A stretch of 64,000 bases of DNA from NCBI GenBank assembly GCA_024234165.1, contig JACKOP010000001.1, positions 62,001-126,000 of the forward strand, read 5' to 3'. A program made the translations under genes and the position numbers. Below are positions 43,666 to 53,950 of the stretch, in pieces. Within the stretch, counting starts at the first letter, position 1. Each line of letters opens with the position of its first letter. Below the pieces are notes generated by a model. It worked only from the letters and a program-made list of their open reading frames with translations, had not been told where the DNA came from and did no database searches. Source of the DNA: Pseudomonadales bacterium (GTDB lineage Bacteria > Pseudomonadota > Gammaproteobacteria > Pseudomonadales > UBA5518).

Positions 43666-44529
43666 TCAGGCGCCGAGGTGCGGGATCATTTCGGCGTAGC
43701 GGTCGATCATTGGCCTGATTGCTTCGGGCTTGTCCCACAACTCGACGTCGACGCCGACCATGACCCGGCGAATGCCGAGATCACGGTAGCGCTTCAGGGT
43801 GTCGAGATCGGGTGAACGCATCGCGATCAACGAGATCTCGACCGCGTCGGGATCGCGTCCCGCCTCGACTACGGCTGCGCGGAAACGCTGGATCGAGACC
43901 GCGAGATCGCGCAGTGCGAAATCGATGGGCATCCAGCCGTCGGCCCATTGTGCGGCGTGGCGGATCCCGGTGCGCCCCAGTACGCCGAACACGACTGGTG
44001 GCCCGCCGGCCTGCAGCGGCTTGGGGTTGCACCAGACCGGGTCGAAGTCGATGAACTCGCCATGGTATTCGGCTTGTTCGTCGCGCCACAGCGCACGCAG
44101 CGCGGCGACGGTTTCGCGCATCAGCGCGTAGCGCCGCTCCCACGGGTGAGGCGACGTGTTCGCGAATTCCTCGGCGTTCCAGCCCACGCCGCAGCCGAGG
44201 ATCACGCGCCCGCCCGACAGGCGATCGAGCGTTGCGATGGTCTTGGCCTGCGAGAACGGCTCGCGCTCCATCAGCAGCGCCACCGCAGTACCTATGCGCA
44301 GTCGCGTGGTTGCCGCCGCTGCGGCCATCAGCGAGACGTAAGGGTCGCCGATGTGCTTGTACGGTTCAGGGAGCGGACCGCCGGCCGGGTAGGGCGTGCG
44401 CAGCGCGCACGGAATATGACTGTGTTCGCCGTACCACAGCGATTCGAAACCGCGCTCCTCGAGCGCGCGCGCCAGTTCGTGCGGCGGCGGGTCGAGCGGG
44501 GTATTCATCGAATTGAAGCCGATATCCAT
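43666..44529 (-). CDS. Luciferase-like (LLM) oxidoreductase
   Basis: The 287-residue TIM-barrel flavin oxidoreductase begins MDIGFNSMNTPLDPPPHELA, with FESLWYGEHSHIP and GGRVILGCGVGWNAEEFAN, typical of the F420-dependent LLM subgroup (TIGR03619-like). Such enzymes use reduced F420 or FMN. The substrate is unknown. It is probably transcribed on its own: the mla operon stops 60 bp upstream on the same strand. Cofactor choice cannot be told from sequence alone. Confidence 0.83.
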   Translation of the reverse strand: MDIGFNSMNTPLDPPPHELARALEERGFESLWYGEHSHIPCALRTPYPAGGPLPEPYKHIGDPYVSLMAAAAATTRLRIGTAVALLMEREPFSQAKTIATLDRLSGGRVILGCGVGWNAEEFANTSPHPWERRYALMRETVAALRALWRDEQAEYHGEFIDFDPVWCNPKPLQAGGPPVVFGVLGRTGIRHAAQWADGWMPIDFALRDLAVSIQRFRAAVVEAGRDPDAVEISLIAMRSPDLDTLKRYRDLGIRRVMVGVDVELWDKPEAIRPMIDRYAEMIPHLGA

Positions 44530-44589
44530 CGCGGTGGCGTTCCTCGCGGGTCCGGGAGCCGGCGCGCCGCTGCGCCGACGAATCTGGCG

Positions 44590-44871
44590 TTACACGCCGA
44601 GGAGTTCCTCGACGCCGTAGAGAGCGATCAGCTTCTGCAGCCCGTCGGGCAGATTGCGCAAATCCAGCGTGCCGCCATGGGCCGACGTCAGCCGGCGCAG
44701 TTCCAGCGCGAACGCGACCGCAGCCGAATCCACCTCGGTTGCGCCGCTGAAGTCCAGTGCGCGCACCTCGGCAGCGCCGGCCTCGCGTGCCTGCGCGAGC
44801 AATGCCGGTACCGTCGCCATCGTGACGGCGCCTTCGAGACGCAACGCGTCTCCCTCGCGTGTGATGCTCAT
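44590..44871 (-). CDS. mlaB: STAS-domain protein MlaB
   Basis: The 93-residue STAS protein supports the MlaFE ABC complex in phospholipid transport between the membranes. The STAS loop with the conserved Asp/Ser region is DFSGATEVDSAAVAF. ATG 44871 overlaps the mlaC stop by ATGA; the longer frame upstream has no coding character. It is the last gene of mlaFEDCB. Confidence 0.85.
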   Translation of the reverse strand: MSITREGDALRLEGAVTMATVPALLAQAREAGAAEVRALDFSGATEVDSAAVAFALELRRLTSAHGGTLDLRNLPDGLQKLIALYGVEELLGV

Positions 44872-45512
44872 GCGGTCTTTCCGGTCCCGGGTGAGGAGTT
44901 CTTGTCCTTCAGCATGCGGATCAGCCCGGCGACGCCGTTGCGGCGCGACTCGTCCGCAAAGGCATCGCGGTACGTGGTCACCAGGCTGACGCCGTCCACG
45001 GCAACGTCGTAGACCTTCCAGCCGGAATCGGTGAGCCCCATGCGGTAATCGACCGTGACCGGCTCCGAGCCGGGCTGGGTCACGCGCGAGCGCACGATGG
45101 CCTTGCGCTGGTCCTCGGACTTGCGCTGTGGGTCGAACTCGACGGTCAGGCCCTGGAACTTGCCGAGTGCGGTCGAGTAGGTGCGCACCAGCAGGGTGCG
45201 GAACTCTTCCGTCAGTTCCTCGCGTTGTGCCGGCGTGGCGCTGCGCCATGCAAGGCCTGACGCGAGTGCCGCCATGCGTACGAAGTCGAAGTGTGGCAGC
45301 ACTTCGTCACGGATTGCCGCCTGTACGTCGGCACTGCCGGGGTTCGCCTTGTGCTGGTCGAGGATCGCCAGCACGTCCTGGCTGACGGAGCGCACCAGGT
45401 CGCCGGGTTCCGTGTCCGCCGACCAGGCGGGCAGGCCGGCAAGCAGTGCATACAACAACGCCGCGACGACGCCGAGGCGTTGCGTGAAACGCAGTGTTGC
45501 GGTCGAGATCAT
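44868..45512 (-). CDS. mlaC: Phospholipid-binding protein MlaC
   Basis: The 214-residue periplasmic carrier moves phospholipids between the outer-membrane complex and MlaFEDB. A signal peptide precedes a Tol_Tol_Ttg2 domain, seen in LVRSVSQDVLAILDQHK, VLPHFDFVRMAALASG and the C-terminal YRMGLTDSGWKVYDVAVDGV. ATG 45512 was chosen as the start of the signal peptide. mlaD lies 4 bp upstream. Confidence 0.9.
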   Translation of the reverse strand: MISTATLRFTQRLGVVAALLYALLAGLPAWSADTEPGDLVRSVSQDVLAILDQHKANPGSADVQAAIRDEVLPHFDFVRMAALASGLAWRSATPAQREELTEEFRTLLVRTYSTALGKFQGLTVEFDPQRKSEDQRKAIVRSRVTQPGSEPVTVDYRMGLTDSGWKVYDVAVDGVSLVTTYRDAFADESRRNGVAGLIRMLKDKNSSPGTGKTA

Positions 45513-45516
45513 CGGT

Positions 45517-46023
45517 CTACTCCTTGAATTCATCGCCCGGCTGCTTGTCTTGCTTGTCGTCCTTCCCGCCGCCGGACGTGGCACTGAACAGGAATTTCGA
45601 AATCAGGTTCTCGAGTACGAGCGCACCTTGCGTGAGCTCGATCTTGTCCCCGTCCTTCAGATCCTCGGTATCGCCGCCAGGGAGCAGGCCGACGTACTGA
45701 TCGCCGAGCAGGCCTGAGGTCAGGATCTTCGCCGAGGTGTCGGACGGAAACAGATAGCGCTTTTCGAGGTTCATCGTCACCACGGCCTCGAAGGTCTGGT
45801 TGTCGAACCTCACGTTGGTGACGCGCCCGACCACCACGCCGGCGCTTTTCACCGGTGCCTTGATCTTCAGCCCGCCCAGGTCGTCGAAGCGTGCGGTCAG
45901 CGTATAGGTCGCGCCGCTGGTCGAGCCGGTCAGGTTCGCTACCTGCAGCGACAGGAACACCAGGGCCGCGAGGCCGAGGGCGACGAAGACGCCAACCCAG
46001 AGATCGATAGTGGTGCGGTTCAT
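45517..46023 (-). CDS. mlaD: MCE-domain protein MlaD
   Basis: The 168-residue inner-membrane protein has one N-terminal helix (DLWVGVFVALGLAALVFLSL) and an MCE domain (GLKIKAPVKSAGVVVGRVTN and SGLLGDQYVGLLPGG). MlaD hexamers sit on the MlaFE transporter and pass lipids to MlaC. Size and position fit E. coli-type MlaD. Confidence 0.93.
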   Translation of the reverse strand: MNRTTIDLWVGVFVALGLAALVFLSLQVANLTGSTSGATYTLTARFDDLGGLKIKAPVKSAGVVVGRVTNVRFDNQTFEAVVTMNLEKRYLFPSDTSAKILTSGLLGDQYVGLLPGGDTEDLKDGDKIELTQGALVLENLISKFLFSATSGGGKDDKQDKQPGDEFKE

Positions 46024-46035
46024 AGTGTCAGTGGC

Positions 46036-46820
46036 TCATCTCATGAACATGAAGGAGGTAAGTACGAAGTCGAGTGCGAGGATCACCAGTGCCGAGGTGA
46101 CGACCGTGCGTGTGGTGGCGCCCGAGACGCCTTCGGCCGTCTGCGGGGCCTGGTAGCCTTCGAACACGGCAATCCACGTCACGGCCACACCGAACACGAA
46201 GCTCTTGAGTACGCCGTTCAGCACGTCGGAGTGCAGGTCCACCGAGGACTGCATCTGCGACCAGAATTGCCCGGGATCCACACCGATCACGACGACTCCG
46301 ATCAGGTAACCGCCGAGGATGCCGGTTGCGGTGAACAGCATGCCGAGCAACGGCATCGAGATCACGCCACCCCAGAAGCGTGGTGCGATCACGCGGGCGA
46401 TCGGATCGACCGCCATCATTTCCATCGCATCGAGCTGCTCGGTCGCCTTCATCAGTCCGATCTCGGCCGTGATGGCGCTGCCGGCGCGGCTGGCGAACAG
46501 CAGTGCGGCGACCACCGGGCCGAGCTCGCGCACCAGCGAGAGCGCGACCAGTACGCCGAGTGCTTCCGAGGAGCCGAAACGGGCCAGCGTGTCGTAGCCC
46601 TGCAGTCCCAGCACCATGCCGACGAACAGACCGGAGACCAGGATGATCGTCAGCGACAGCACCCCGGCAAAGTAGATTTCACGCAGCGTGAGCGGCAGGC
46701 GGCGAAACGCAGCCGGCGTGTGGCGCAGCGTCGCGACCAGGAAACGGGTGGCCAGTCCAAGCCGCCAGACGGCGTTGATCGTGGTCGCGCCGATGTGGCG
46801 CAACAGCGGTGCCGGGTTCA

Positions 46821-46824
<4 letters not shown>
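46036..46824 (-). CDS. mlaE: ABC permease MlaE
   Basis: The 262-residue permease has five to six membrane helices and the family motifs LVRELGPVVAALLFASRAGSA and EIGLMKATEQLDAMEMM. It works with MlaF in retrograde or anterograde phospholipid movement. Start overlaps the mlaF stop by ATGA. Confidence 0.94.
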
Positions 46825-47633
<809 letters not shown>

Positions 47634-47827
47634 TGGCCTGGGGGGTCCGCGTTTCGAGGTGCGCATTCTATAAGATGCACCGCGGAAGTCGAGTTCTGAG
47701 CGAATCGGACACGTCATAGTGGCGTCTGAAGCCCTTTCCAGTACCAGGAGTGCGGGTTACCGTGGCAACCCGCCGTGTGTTCCCGCACCGCCACCGATGA
47801 CCGAGCGATCATGAACGAGGGTTGAGC

Positions 47828-48997
47828 ATGCTTTTTTACTTCGATTTCACGACCTGGCGCCGGCTGGTGTGGCTGGCGGCGCATGAAGGCAGTCCGCGCC
47901 GTCGCTTCAGGCTCTATTTCCGTCTGCTGGTTCAGATTCCGTTGCTGACCCTGTTCAACGCGCTGTGCTTCGCGCTCGATCCACTGCTGTTTCCGGGGTT
48001 GCGACGCACCGAGGTGCGCCAGCCCGTGTTCGTGATCGGGCACGCACGCAGCGGAACCACCCTGATGCACCGCCTGCTCGGTGCCGACGGCGAGCGTTTC
48101 AGCGTCTTTCGGTACTGGGAGTTGTTTGCGCCTTCGGTGCTGCAGAAGAAGGCCGTGCGCTGGCTGGCCTGCATCGATGCAGGCTGGCTCGGGGGCAGGC
48201 TGGAGCGATGGGTGGATGCGCGCGAGAAGCGGATCTTCGGCCCGTCGAACCACATTCACAAGATGGGTTACCGGCTGCCCGAGGAAGACGATTTCATGCT
48301 GACGAATTCCTGCGCATCCGGGTACTGGATGACGCAGTTGCCGTATCTGGACCAGCTCGACTTCTACTATATCGACCGGCGTCCGGCTGCGCAGCGCCAG
48401 CGGCTGATGGGCTTCTATCGCGAATGCGTGCGACGCCAGCTCTACGTGAACGGCGGCAATCGCATTCACCTCAGCAAGAACCCGACGTTCTGCGGACGCG
48501 TCGAGACGCTGCTCGAGGTGTTCCCCGATGCACGCTTCGTCGTGCTCTACCGCAATCCGCTGAAAACCATGCCCAGCCTGCTGAAACTGATGAAGTTCAG
48601 CTGGTCTGCACGCCATTTCGACGAAGCGCGGATGCTGAGTTCGTTCCGCGCGCTGGCCGAGATGTCGTTCCACAACTACACGTATCCGCTCGAGGTACTC
48701 GATCGGCATCCCGAAACTGCGCGGGCGATCGTCGATTACCGGCGCCTGGTGGCGGATCCGCGCGGAACGGTTCAGGATGTGTACGCTGCGCTCGGGATGG
48801 AAATCGGACCGGGGTTCGCCGCGGTGCTCGATGCCGAACAGGAGCGTGCCGGGCGCCACGAGACCACGCACTCGTACAGCCTGGCCGAGTTCGGGCTGGA
48901 CGCCGACGAGATACGCACCCGTCTCGCACCGTTGTTCGAGCGTTTCGGCTGGGATCGGGATTCCGCGGTGTCGGAGGCGGATCGCGGCAGCGCCTGA
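47828..48997 (+). CDS. Sulfotransferase-family protein
   Basis: The 389-residue protein carries the PAPS-binding motif VIGHARSGTTLMHRLLG and the second motif FVVLYRNPLKTMPSLL. It should transfer sulfate from PAPS to an unknown hydroxyl acceptor. ATG 47828 has GAGGG upstream; a TTG two codons earlier is less likely. The next genes on the strand are an LLM oxidoreductase, a VOC protein and a PQQ dehydrogenase, so a shared metabolic role is possible but not shown. Confidence 0.85.
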   Translation: MLFYFDFTTWRRLVWLAAHEGSPRRRFRLYFRLLVQIPLLTLFNALCFALDPLLFPGLRRTEVRQPVFVIGHARSGTTLMHRLLGADGERFSVFRYWELFAPSVLQKKAVRWLACIDAGWLGGRLERWVDAREKRIFGPSNHIHKMGYRLPEEDDFMLTNSCASGYWMTQLPYLDQLDFYYIDRRPAAQRQRLMGFYRECVRRQLYVNGGNRIHLSKNPTFCGRVETLLEVFPDARFVVLYRNPLKTMPSLLKLMKFSWSARHFDEARMLSSFRALAEMSFHNYTYPLEVLDRHPETARAIVDYRRLVADPRGTVQDVYAALGMEIGPGFAAVLDAEQERAGRHETTHSYSLAEFGLDADEIRTRLAPLFERFGWDRDSAVSEADRGSA

Positions 48998-49032
48998 AGG
49001 CCATACACTCACGAGAAGAGGACGAGCAGATC

Positions 49033-50058
49033 ATGTTCACCGTTTACGCGAGCACTCCCGAGAACATGGGGCCAGCGGCGATTGCGGCGCACGCACGGCG
49101 TGCCGAGGCGCTGGGATTCGACGGCATGCAGGTGCCGGACGCGATCCACGACGGTTTCCTGCTGGCAGCACTGGCGTTGAACGCGACCGAGCGGCTGAAG
49201 GTCTGCATTTCGGTGCTGGTCGCGTTTCCGCGCAGCCCCATGAACGTCGCGCTGAGTGCCTGGGACCTGCAGGCACTGTCGGGTGGACGCTTCGAACTGG
49301 GCCTGGGAACCCAGATCAAGCAGAACATCGAGGACCGCTACAGCGCCCAGTGGAGCGCCCCGGCGCCGCGCATGCGCGAGTACATCGGTGCCTTGCGTGC
49401 GATCTTCGACGCGTTCCAGAACGGCAGCAAGCTGACGTATGTCAGCGAGCATTATCGTTTCACACGGCTGCAGCCGTTCTTCAACCCGGGGCCGATCGAA
49501 CACCCGAAAGTGCCGCTGCTGATGGGCGCGGTGGGTCCGGTGATGACCGCGCTGGCGGGCGAGATCGCGGACGGCATGATCACGCACCCGACCAACACAC
49601 CACCGCGCTACGTCAGCGAGGTGGTGCGCGTGCGGCTCGCGGAAGGCGCGGCGCGTGGTGGCCGTGATCTGAAGGACTTCAATCTGGTACTGGGTTCGCT
49701 GGTGGCACTCGGCCCCGATGAGAAGACCGTGCGTCGTGAGCGCGAGAAGTGGCGCAGCATGCTCGGCTTCCTCTACTCGACTCCGGCGTACTGGCCAAGC
49801 CTCGAGCTGTTCGGTTGGCAGGATCGTGGCGAGAAGCTGCTCGCGCTCACGCGCGAGAATCGCTGGGACCGGATGAAGGAAGTCATCGACGACGAGATGC
49901 TCGATGCTTTCGTGCCGTCGGGCACCTACGAATCGATCGCAGCCGAACTCGAGCGACGCTACGCGGGCCTGGCGGGGGCGATCACGCTGGTATTGCCGGA
50001 TGACCCGGCCCAGGATGCGGCCTTCGCCAAAGTCGTCGCGGCATTGCGTGGCGCCTGA
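49033..50058 (+). CDS. Luciferase-like (LLM) oxidoreductase, second
   Basis: A 341-residue LLM flavin oxidoreductase. It starts MFTVYASTPENMGPAAIAAH and has ALSGGRFELGLGTQIKQNIE and MGAVGPVMTALAGEIADG, as in the TIGR03617-type F420-dependent subgroup. Substrate unknown. It lies 35 bp after the sulfotransferase stop and 39 bp before the VOC gene, so the group may be one operon. Confidence 0.83.
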   Translation: MFTVYASTPENMGPAAIAAHARRAEALGFDGMQVPDAIHDGFLLAALALNATERLKVCISVLVAFPRSPMNVALSAWDLQALSGGRFELGLGTQIKQNIEDRYSAQWSAPAPRMREYIGALRAIFDAFQNGSKLTYVSEHYRFTRLQPFFNPGPIEHPKVPLLMGAVGPVMTALAGEIADGMITHPTNTPPRYVSEVVRVRLAEGAARGGRDLKDFNLVLGSLVALGPDEKTVRREREKWRSMLGFLYSTPAYWPSLELFGWQDRGEKLLALTRENRWDRMKEVIDDEMLDAFVPSGTYESIAAELERRYAGLAGAITLVLPDDPAQDAAFAKVVAALRGA

Positions 50059-50097
50059 ACACACTCGACAAGCCTGCAGCACGCGAGGAGCATGCCG

Positions 50098-50631
50098 ATG
50101 TTCGAACCACTGTTCGGCCCGATCCGGCAATGGGGCTTTCTGGTCAAGGACATCGACGCGGCGATGCATGGCTGGGTGCAGCAACTGGGCGTTGGCCCCT
50201 GGTGGGGTTATCGCCATGTCAGCCTGCGTTCGCAGTTTCGCGGCGAGCAGGCACAGGTGCGCATGCATGTGGCGCTGGCGTACCAGGGAGGGATGCAGAT
50301 CGAGCTGATCCAGCAGATCAACGACGCATCCTCTCCATACCGCTTCTTTCACGATCAGCCGCAGGCGCAGTTGCTGCACCATCTGGGCTACATGGTCGAC
50401 GACACCGATGCCGCCGTGCAGAAGGCGCGGGCTGGCGGGCTGCTCGAGCATGCGATGCTCAGCAACGAGTTCGCGCGCTATGTCTATCTCGAACACGCAG
50501 CCATCAGCGGGACCTTCGTCGAGCTGATGCCGGCTGATCCTGCGTTGATCGCGAGCTTTGAGGCCTGCGCGCGTGAGGCCGGATCGTGGAACGGTGAAAA
50601 CCCGTACCGTCTGCTCGACGCCGGACCCTGA
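50098..50631 (+). CDS. VOC-superfamily (glyoxalase-like) protein
   Basis: A 177-residue protein with two beta-alpha-beta-beta-beta halves of the vicinal oxygen chelate fold: RQWGFLVKDIDAAMHGWVQQ at the start and HHLGYMVDDTDAAVQKARAG in the second half. Possible metal ligands are Glu in MQIELIQQ, His in LHHLG and Glu in FVELMPAD. The ribosome site GAGGAG decides the start: it is 7 bp before ATG 50098 but only 1 bp before ATG 50092. Reaction unknown. Confidence 0.78.
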   Translation: MFEPLFGPIRQWGFLVKDIDAAMHGWVQQLGVGPWWGYRHVSLRSQFRGEQAQVRMHVALAYQGGMQIELIQQINDASSPYRFFHDQPQAQLLHHLGYMVDDTDAAVQKARAGGLLEHAMLSNEFARYVYLEHAAISGTFVELMPADPALIASFEACAREAGSWNGENPYRLLDAGP

Positions 50632-50669
50632 TCGCCGTCTGTCATGTCGCAAGGGGTTTCCGGGGAACG

Positions 50670-52751
50670 ATGATGCTCGCGAGATTGCTGGCAGGGTGGT
50701 TGCTGGGTTGCGGCGCGTTTGCCGATGCAGCCACGGTGGACGATGCGCGGCTGCGCGCTGCCGAGCGCGATGCGGCGAACTGGATCACGCACGGACGCAC
50801 CTGGAGCGAACAACGTTTCAGTCCGCTCGCGCAGATCGATGCGAAGAACGTTGCCCGGCTGGGGCTCGCGTGGAGCCGTCCGCTGGATTACGAGCGTGGC
50901 GTCGAGGCCACGCCACTGGTGGTCGACGGCGTGATGTACCTGAGCGGTCCGTGGAACGTGGTCTACGCCTTCGACGCTGCCGATGGCACGCCGCTGTGGA
51001 AGTACGACCCGCAGGTCGATCGTGTCCGTGCTGCCGAAGGTTGTTGTGGTCCGGTGAATCGTGGCGTCGCGGTGTGGGGCGGCATGGTCTACGTCGGCAC
51101 GCTCGACGGACGGCTGCTCGCGATGGACGCCGCGAACGGCACGCTGCGCTGGAGCGTCGACACCTTCATCGACGACGCGCCGGGGCGCAACATCACTGGC
51201 GCACCGCGGGTGGTGAAAGGACGTGTGCTGATCGGCAACGGTGGTGCCGACATGGGCGCTCGCGGCTATGTGTCGGCCTACGACGCGCGCAGCGGGGCAC
51301 TCGCCTGGCGTTTCTTCACGGTGCCTGGCAACCCCGCACTCGATTTCGAGAACGAGACGCTGGCGCGAGCCGCGAAGACCTGGAGTGGCGACGAGTGGTG
51401 GCGCTGGGGGGGAGGCGGCACCGTGTGGGATGCGATGTCCTACGATCCGGAACTCGATCTGCTCTACATAGGCGTCGGCAACTCGAGTCTCTACCCGCGT
51501 GCACGGCGCAGTCCGGGAGGCGGCGACAACCTGTTCGTTTCCTCGATCGTTGCGCTGCGCCCCGACGACGGCAGCTACGTGTGGCACTTCCAGCTCGCAC
51601 CCGGTGAGCAGTGGGATTACCCGGCCACGGCGCAACTGGTGCTGATCGACGCGAAGTTCAAGGGCAAGCCACGCAAGCTGCTGGTGCAGGTGCCGAAGCA
51701 CGGCTTCGTCTACGTGCTCGATCGCCGCAACGGCAAGCTGCTGTCGGCCGAGAAGTTCACGCGCGTGAGCTGGGCCGAACGCTACGACCTTGCCAGCGGA
51801 CGGCCGGTCGAGAATCCGCAGGCGGACTACAGCCGCAACGGCAAGCCGACGCTGGTGTGGCCGGGCGTGTTCGGCGGGCATAACTGGAATCCGGTGTCGT
51901 GGAATCCGCGCACCGGGATGCTGTATTTCAGCGAGACACGCCTGCCGAGCGTCTACGCGATGGATCCCGGCGTGGGCTTGCGCGAACGCGGCAGGCGCTA
52001 CAACACCTCGCTCGACATGACCGCGATGCCGGGCAACCCGCAGTTCATGGCCGAACAGGCCAACCCGCAGGGTTCGCTGATCGCCTGGGACGTGGCACGG
52101 GCGCGTATCGCCTGGCAGGTCGAGCAGACCTTGCCGATCAATGGCGGCACGCTGAGCACGGCGGGAAATCTGGTATTTCACGGGACGACCGACGGCCGTC
52201 TCGTTGCGTATCGTGCCGACGCTGGCACGAAGCTCTGGGAGGCACGCACCTTCGGTGCCGTGCAGGGTGGTCCGGTCAGCTATGCGGTTGGCGGACGACA
52301 GTACATTGCTGCCGGCATCGGCTGGGGTGGCGGGCACAGCGCCGCACTTGCGGATGGCGGTACGCGGGGCGGCTATCGGAACGCGTCGCGGATCACCGTA
52401 TGGACGCTCGATGCGATCGGCCAGCTACCTGCGCCGCAACGCTTCAAGGGCACGATTGCGCCGCCGCCGGTCACGGCCGATGAAGCGACGCTGCGCCAGG
52501 GGCTGGCGCTGTACATGACGCACTGCGGCTATTGCCATGGTGCGGGTAGCGGCGGAGTTCCGGATCTCGACTACATGAGCGCGCGCACGCATGCGCAGTT
52601 CGACAACATCGTGCGTGGCGGGCTGCTGTCAGCGCGCGGGATGCCGGCCTTTTCCGCACAGCTGACGCAGGAGGAAACGGAGGCGATCCGCCAGTTCCTG
52701 GCCGCGCGGGCCGCGCAGGCCGTACAGGCGGGCGCTGCTCACGCGCGGTGA
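50670..52751 (+). CDS. PQQ-dependent alcohol dehydrogenase with C-terminal cytochrome c
   Basis: The 693-residue periplasmic quinohemoprotein oxidises an alcohol with PQQ and passes electrons to its own heme c. A signal peptide (LLAGWLLGCGAFADA) is followed by the eight-bladed propeller, beginning with NWITHGRTWSEQRFSPL. The vicinal cysteines that lie on PQQ are in AAEGCCGPVNRGV, and WGGGGTVWDAMSYDPE carries the likely catalytic Asp. The last 90 residues hold the heme site HCGYCHG and Met ligand candidate ARGMPAF. Type II fits. Substrate is not predictable. Confidence 0.92.
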   Translation: MMLARLLAGWLLGCGAFADAATVDDARLRAAERDAANWITHGRTWSEQRFSPLAQIDAKNVARLGLAWSRPLDYERGVEATPLVVDGVMYLSGPWNVVYAFDAADGTPLWKYDPQVDRVRAAEGCCGPVNRGVAVWGGMVYVGTLDGRLLAMDAANGTLRWSVDTFIDDAPGRNITGAPRVVKGRVLIGNGGADMGARGYVSAYDARSGALAWRFFTVPGNPALDFENETLARAAKTWSGDEWWRWGGGGTVWDAMSYDPELDLLYIGVGNSSLYPRARRSPGGGDNLFVSSIVALRPDDGSYVWHFQLAPGEQWDYPATAQLVLIDAKFKGKPRKLLVQVPKHGFVYVLDRRNGKLLSAEKFTRVSWAERYDLASGRPVENPQADYSRNGKPTLVWPGVFGGHNWNPVSWNPRTGMLYFSETRLPSVYAMDPGVGLRERGRRYNTSLDMTAMPGNPQFMAEQANPQGSLIAWDVARARIAWQVEQTLPINGGTLSTAGNLVFHGTTDGRLVAYRADAGTKLWEARTFGAVQGGPVSYAVGGRQYIAAGIGWGGGHSAALADGGTRGGYRNASRITVWTLDAIGQLPAPQRFKGTIAPPPVTADEATLRQGLALYMTHCGYCHGAGSGGVPDLDYMSARTHAQFDNIVRGGLLSARGMPAFSAQLTQEETEAIRQFLAARAAQAVQAGAAHAR

Positions 52752-52754
52752 AGC

Positions 52755-53084
52755 TCAGCGGCACGGGAACGCGAGTTTCAGCGCTTCCGGTACCAGGCTG
52801 CCGGCGTCCAGGTGGCGCCGTTCAGGGTTTTCGCTCAGATAGCGAGACACGGTGTCGGTGAGCTGTCCCTTGGTTGCGCCCTCGGGTATGCACAGCGCCC
52901 TGGCCGGCAGAACGCCGCTCGCCTGCATCGCCTCGATGGTGTCCACGATGCCGGTCACGTAACCGCCGCAGTAACCGCGGTTGAAATAGTTTTCGGAGCG
53001 GCAGTCCTCGAAGAGCCGGTTGCCGGTATCGAAGCCGGCGTGGGCGGCGAGTGGCAACAGGGCGAGCGTGAGCAGACGGCGCAT
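52755..53084 (-). CDS. Small exported protein of the Rap1a/Tai type
   Basis: The 109-residue protein has a signal peptide (RLLTLALLPLAAHAG) and matches the Rap1a/Tai family: EDCRSENYFNRGYCGGYVTG, then ALCIPEGATKGQLTDTVSRY and PEALKLAFPC. Founding members are periplasmic immunity proteins against type VI amidase effectors, but most family members are encoded without a nearby effector, as here. It converges with the PQQ dehydrogenase gene with a 3 bp gap. Confidence 0.72.
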   Translation of the reverse strand: MRRLLTLALLPLAAHAGFDTGNRLFEDCRSENYFNRGYCGGYVTGIVDTIEAMQASGVLPARALCIPEGATKGQLTDTVSRYLSENPERRHLDAGSLVPEALKLAFPCR

Positions 53085-53248
53085 GGCTTCTCCGGCGGCG
53101 AAATGGCAAGTACACGTACTCTAGCGAGCGTGTCCGCGCGTTGCCAGTGCGTTGCATGAAGCGGTATTCCTCGGGCATTCCTCGGGCTGCAGGCGATGGC
53201 TGCGGGTGGCTACAATGCCAGGCTTTCGGCAGAGGGTCGCTGGAATCG

Positions 53249-53950
53249 ATGAACAAGCGGGCAGTCGTCCTGTTGAGCGGTGGGCTCGACTCCGCGACCG
53301 TGCTGGCGCTGGCACGGCGCGAAGGCCACGAGTGTTGCGCGCTGTCGTTCCGTTATGGCCAGCGGCATGCTGTCGAGCTGCGCTGTGCCGAGCGGTTGGC
53401 GGTGGTGCTCGGCGCTGCACGGCACGTGATCGTCGATATCGATCTGCGTGTCTTCGGTGCTTCGGCGCTGACTGCAGAGATTGCGGTTCCGAAGCATCGC
53501 ACCGACAGCGAGATCGACAGCGCGACGATACCGATCACGTATGTGCCGGCGCGCAACACGATATTCCTGGCGTACGCGACCGCCTGGGCCGAGGTGCTCG
53601 GTGCAGCCGACGTCTTCATCGGTGTGAACGCGCTCGATTATTCGGGTTACCCGGATTGCCGTCCCGAGTTCATCGCAGCCTTCGAACGGATGGCGAACCT
53701 CGCCACGCGCACGGGCGTGGAAGGCAGCACGAAGCTTGCGATCCACGCCCCGCTGCAGACGCTGTCCAAGGCCGCGATCATCCGTACCGGTGCTGCGCTC
53801 GGCGTGGATTTTGCGCTGACCAGCAGTTGCTACGACCCCGCACCCGATGGCAGTCCGTGCGGCGGCTGTGATTCCTGCGTGCTGCGAGCAAAAGGGTTTC
53901 GCGAGGCCGGAATGGCCGATCCCTTGCTCGCCAGGGGTGTGCCGGCATGA
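53249..53950 (+). CDS. queC: 7-cyano-7-deazaguanine synthase QueC
   Basis: QueC makes preQ0 from 7-carboxy-7-deazaguanine using ATP and ammonia, in queuosine synthesis. The 233-residue protein starts with the PP-loop VVLLSGGLDSATVLALAR and ends with the zinc site SSCYDPAPDGSPCGGCDSC. A TACAAT box at about 53211 is a possible -10 element. Just upstream is an 11 bp tandem repeat (ATTCCTCGGGC) at about 53165-53187. It overlaps the queD start by ATGA. Confidence 0.95.
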   Translation: MNKRAVVLLSGGLDSATVLALARREGHECCALSFRYGQRHAVELRCAERLAVVLGAARHVIVDIDLRVFGASALTAEIAVPKHRTDSEIDSATIPITYVPARNTIFLAYATAWAEVLGAADVFIGVNALDYSGYPDCRPEFIAAFERMANLATRTGVEGSTKLAIHAPLQTLSKAAIIRTGAALGVDFALTSSCYDPAPDGSPCGGCDSCVLRAKGFREAGMADPLLARGVPA

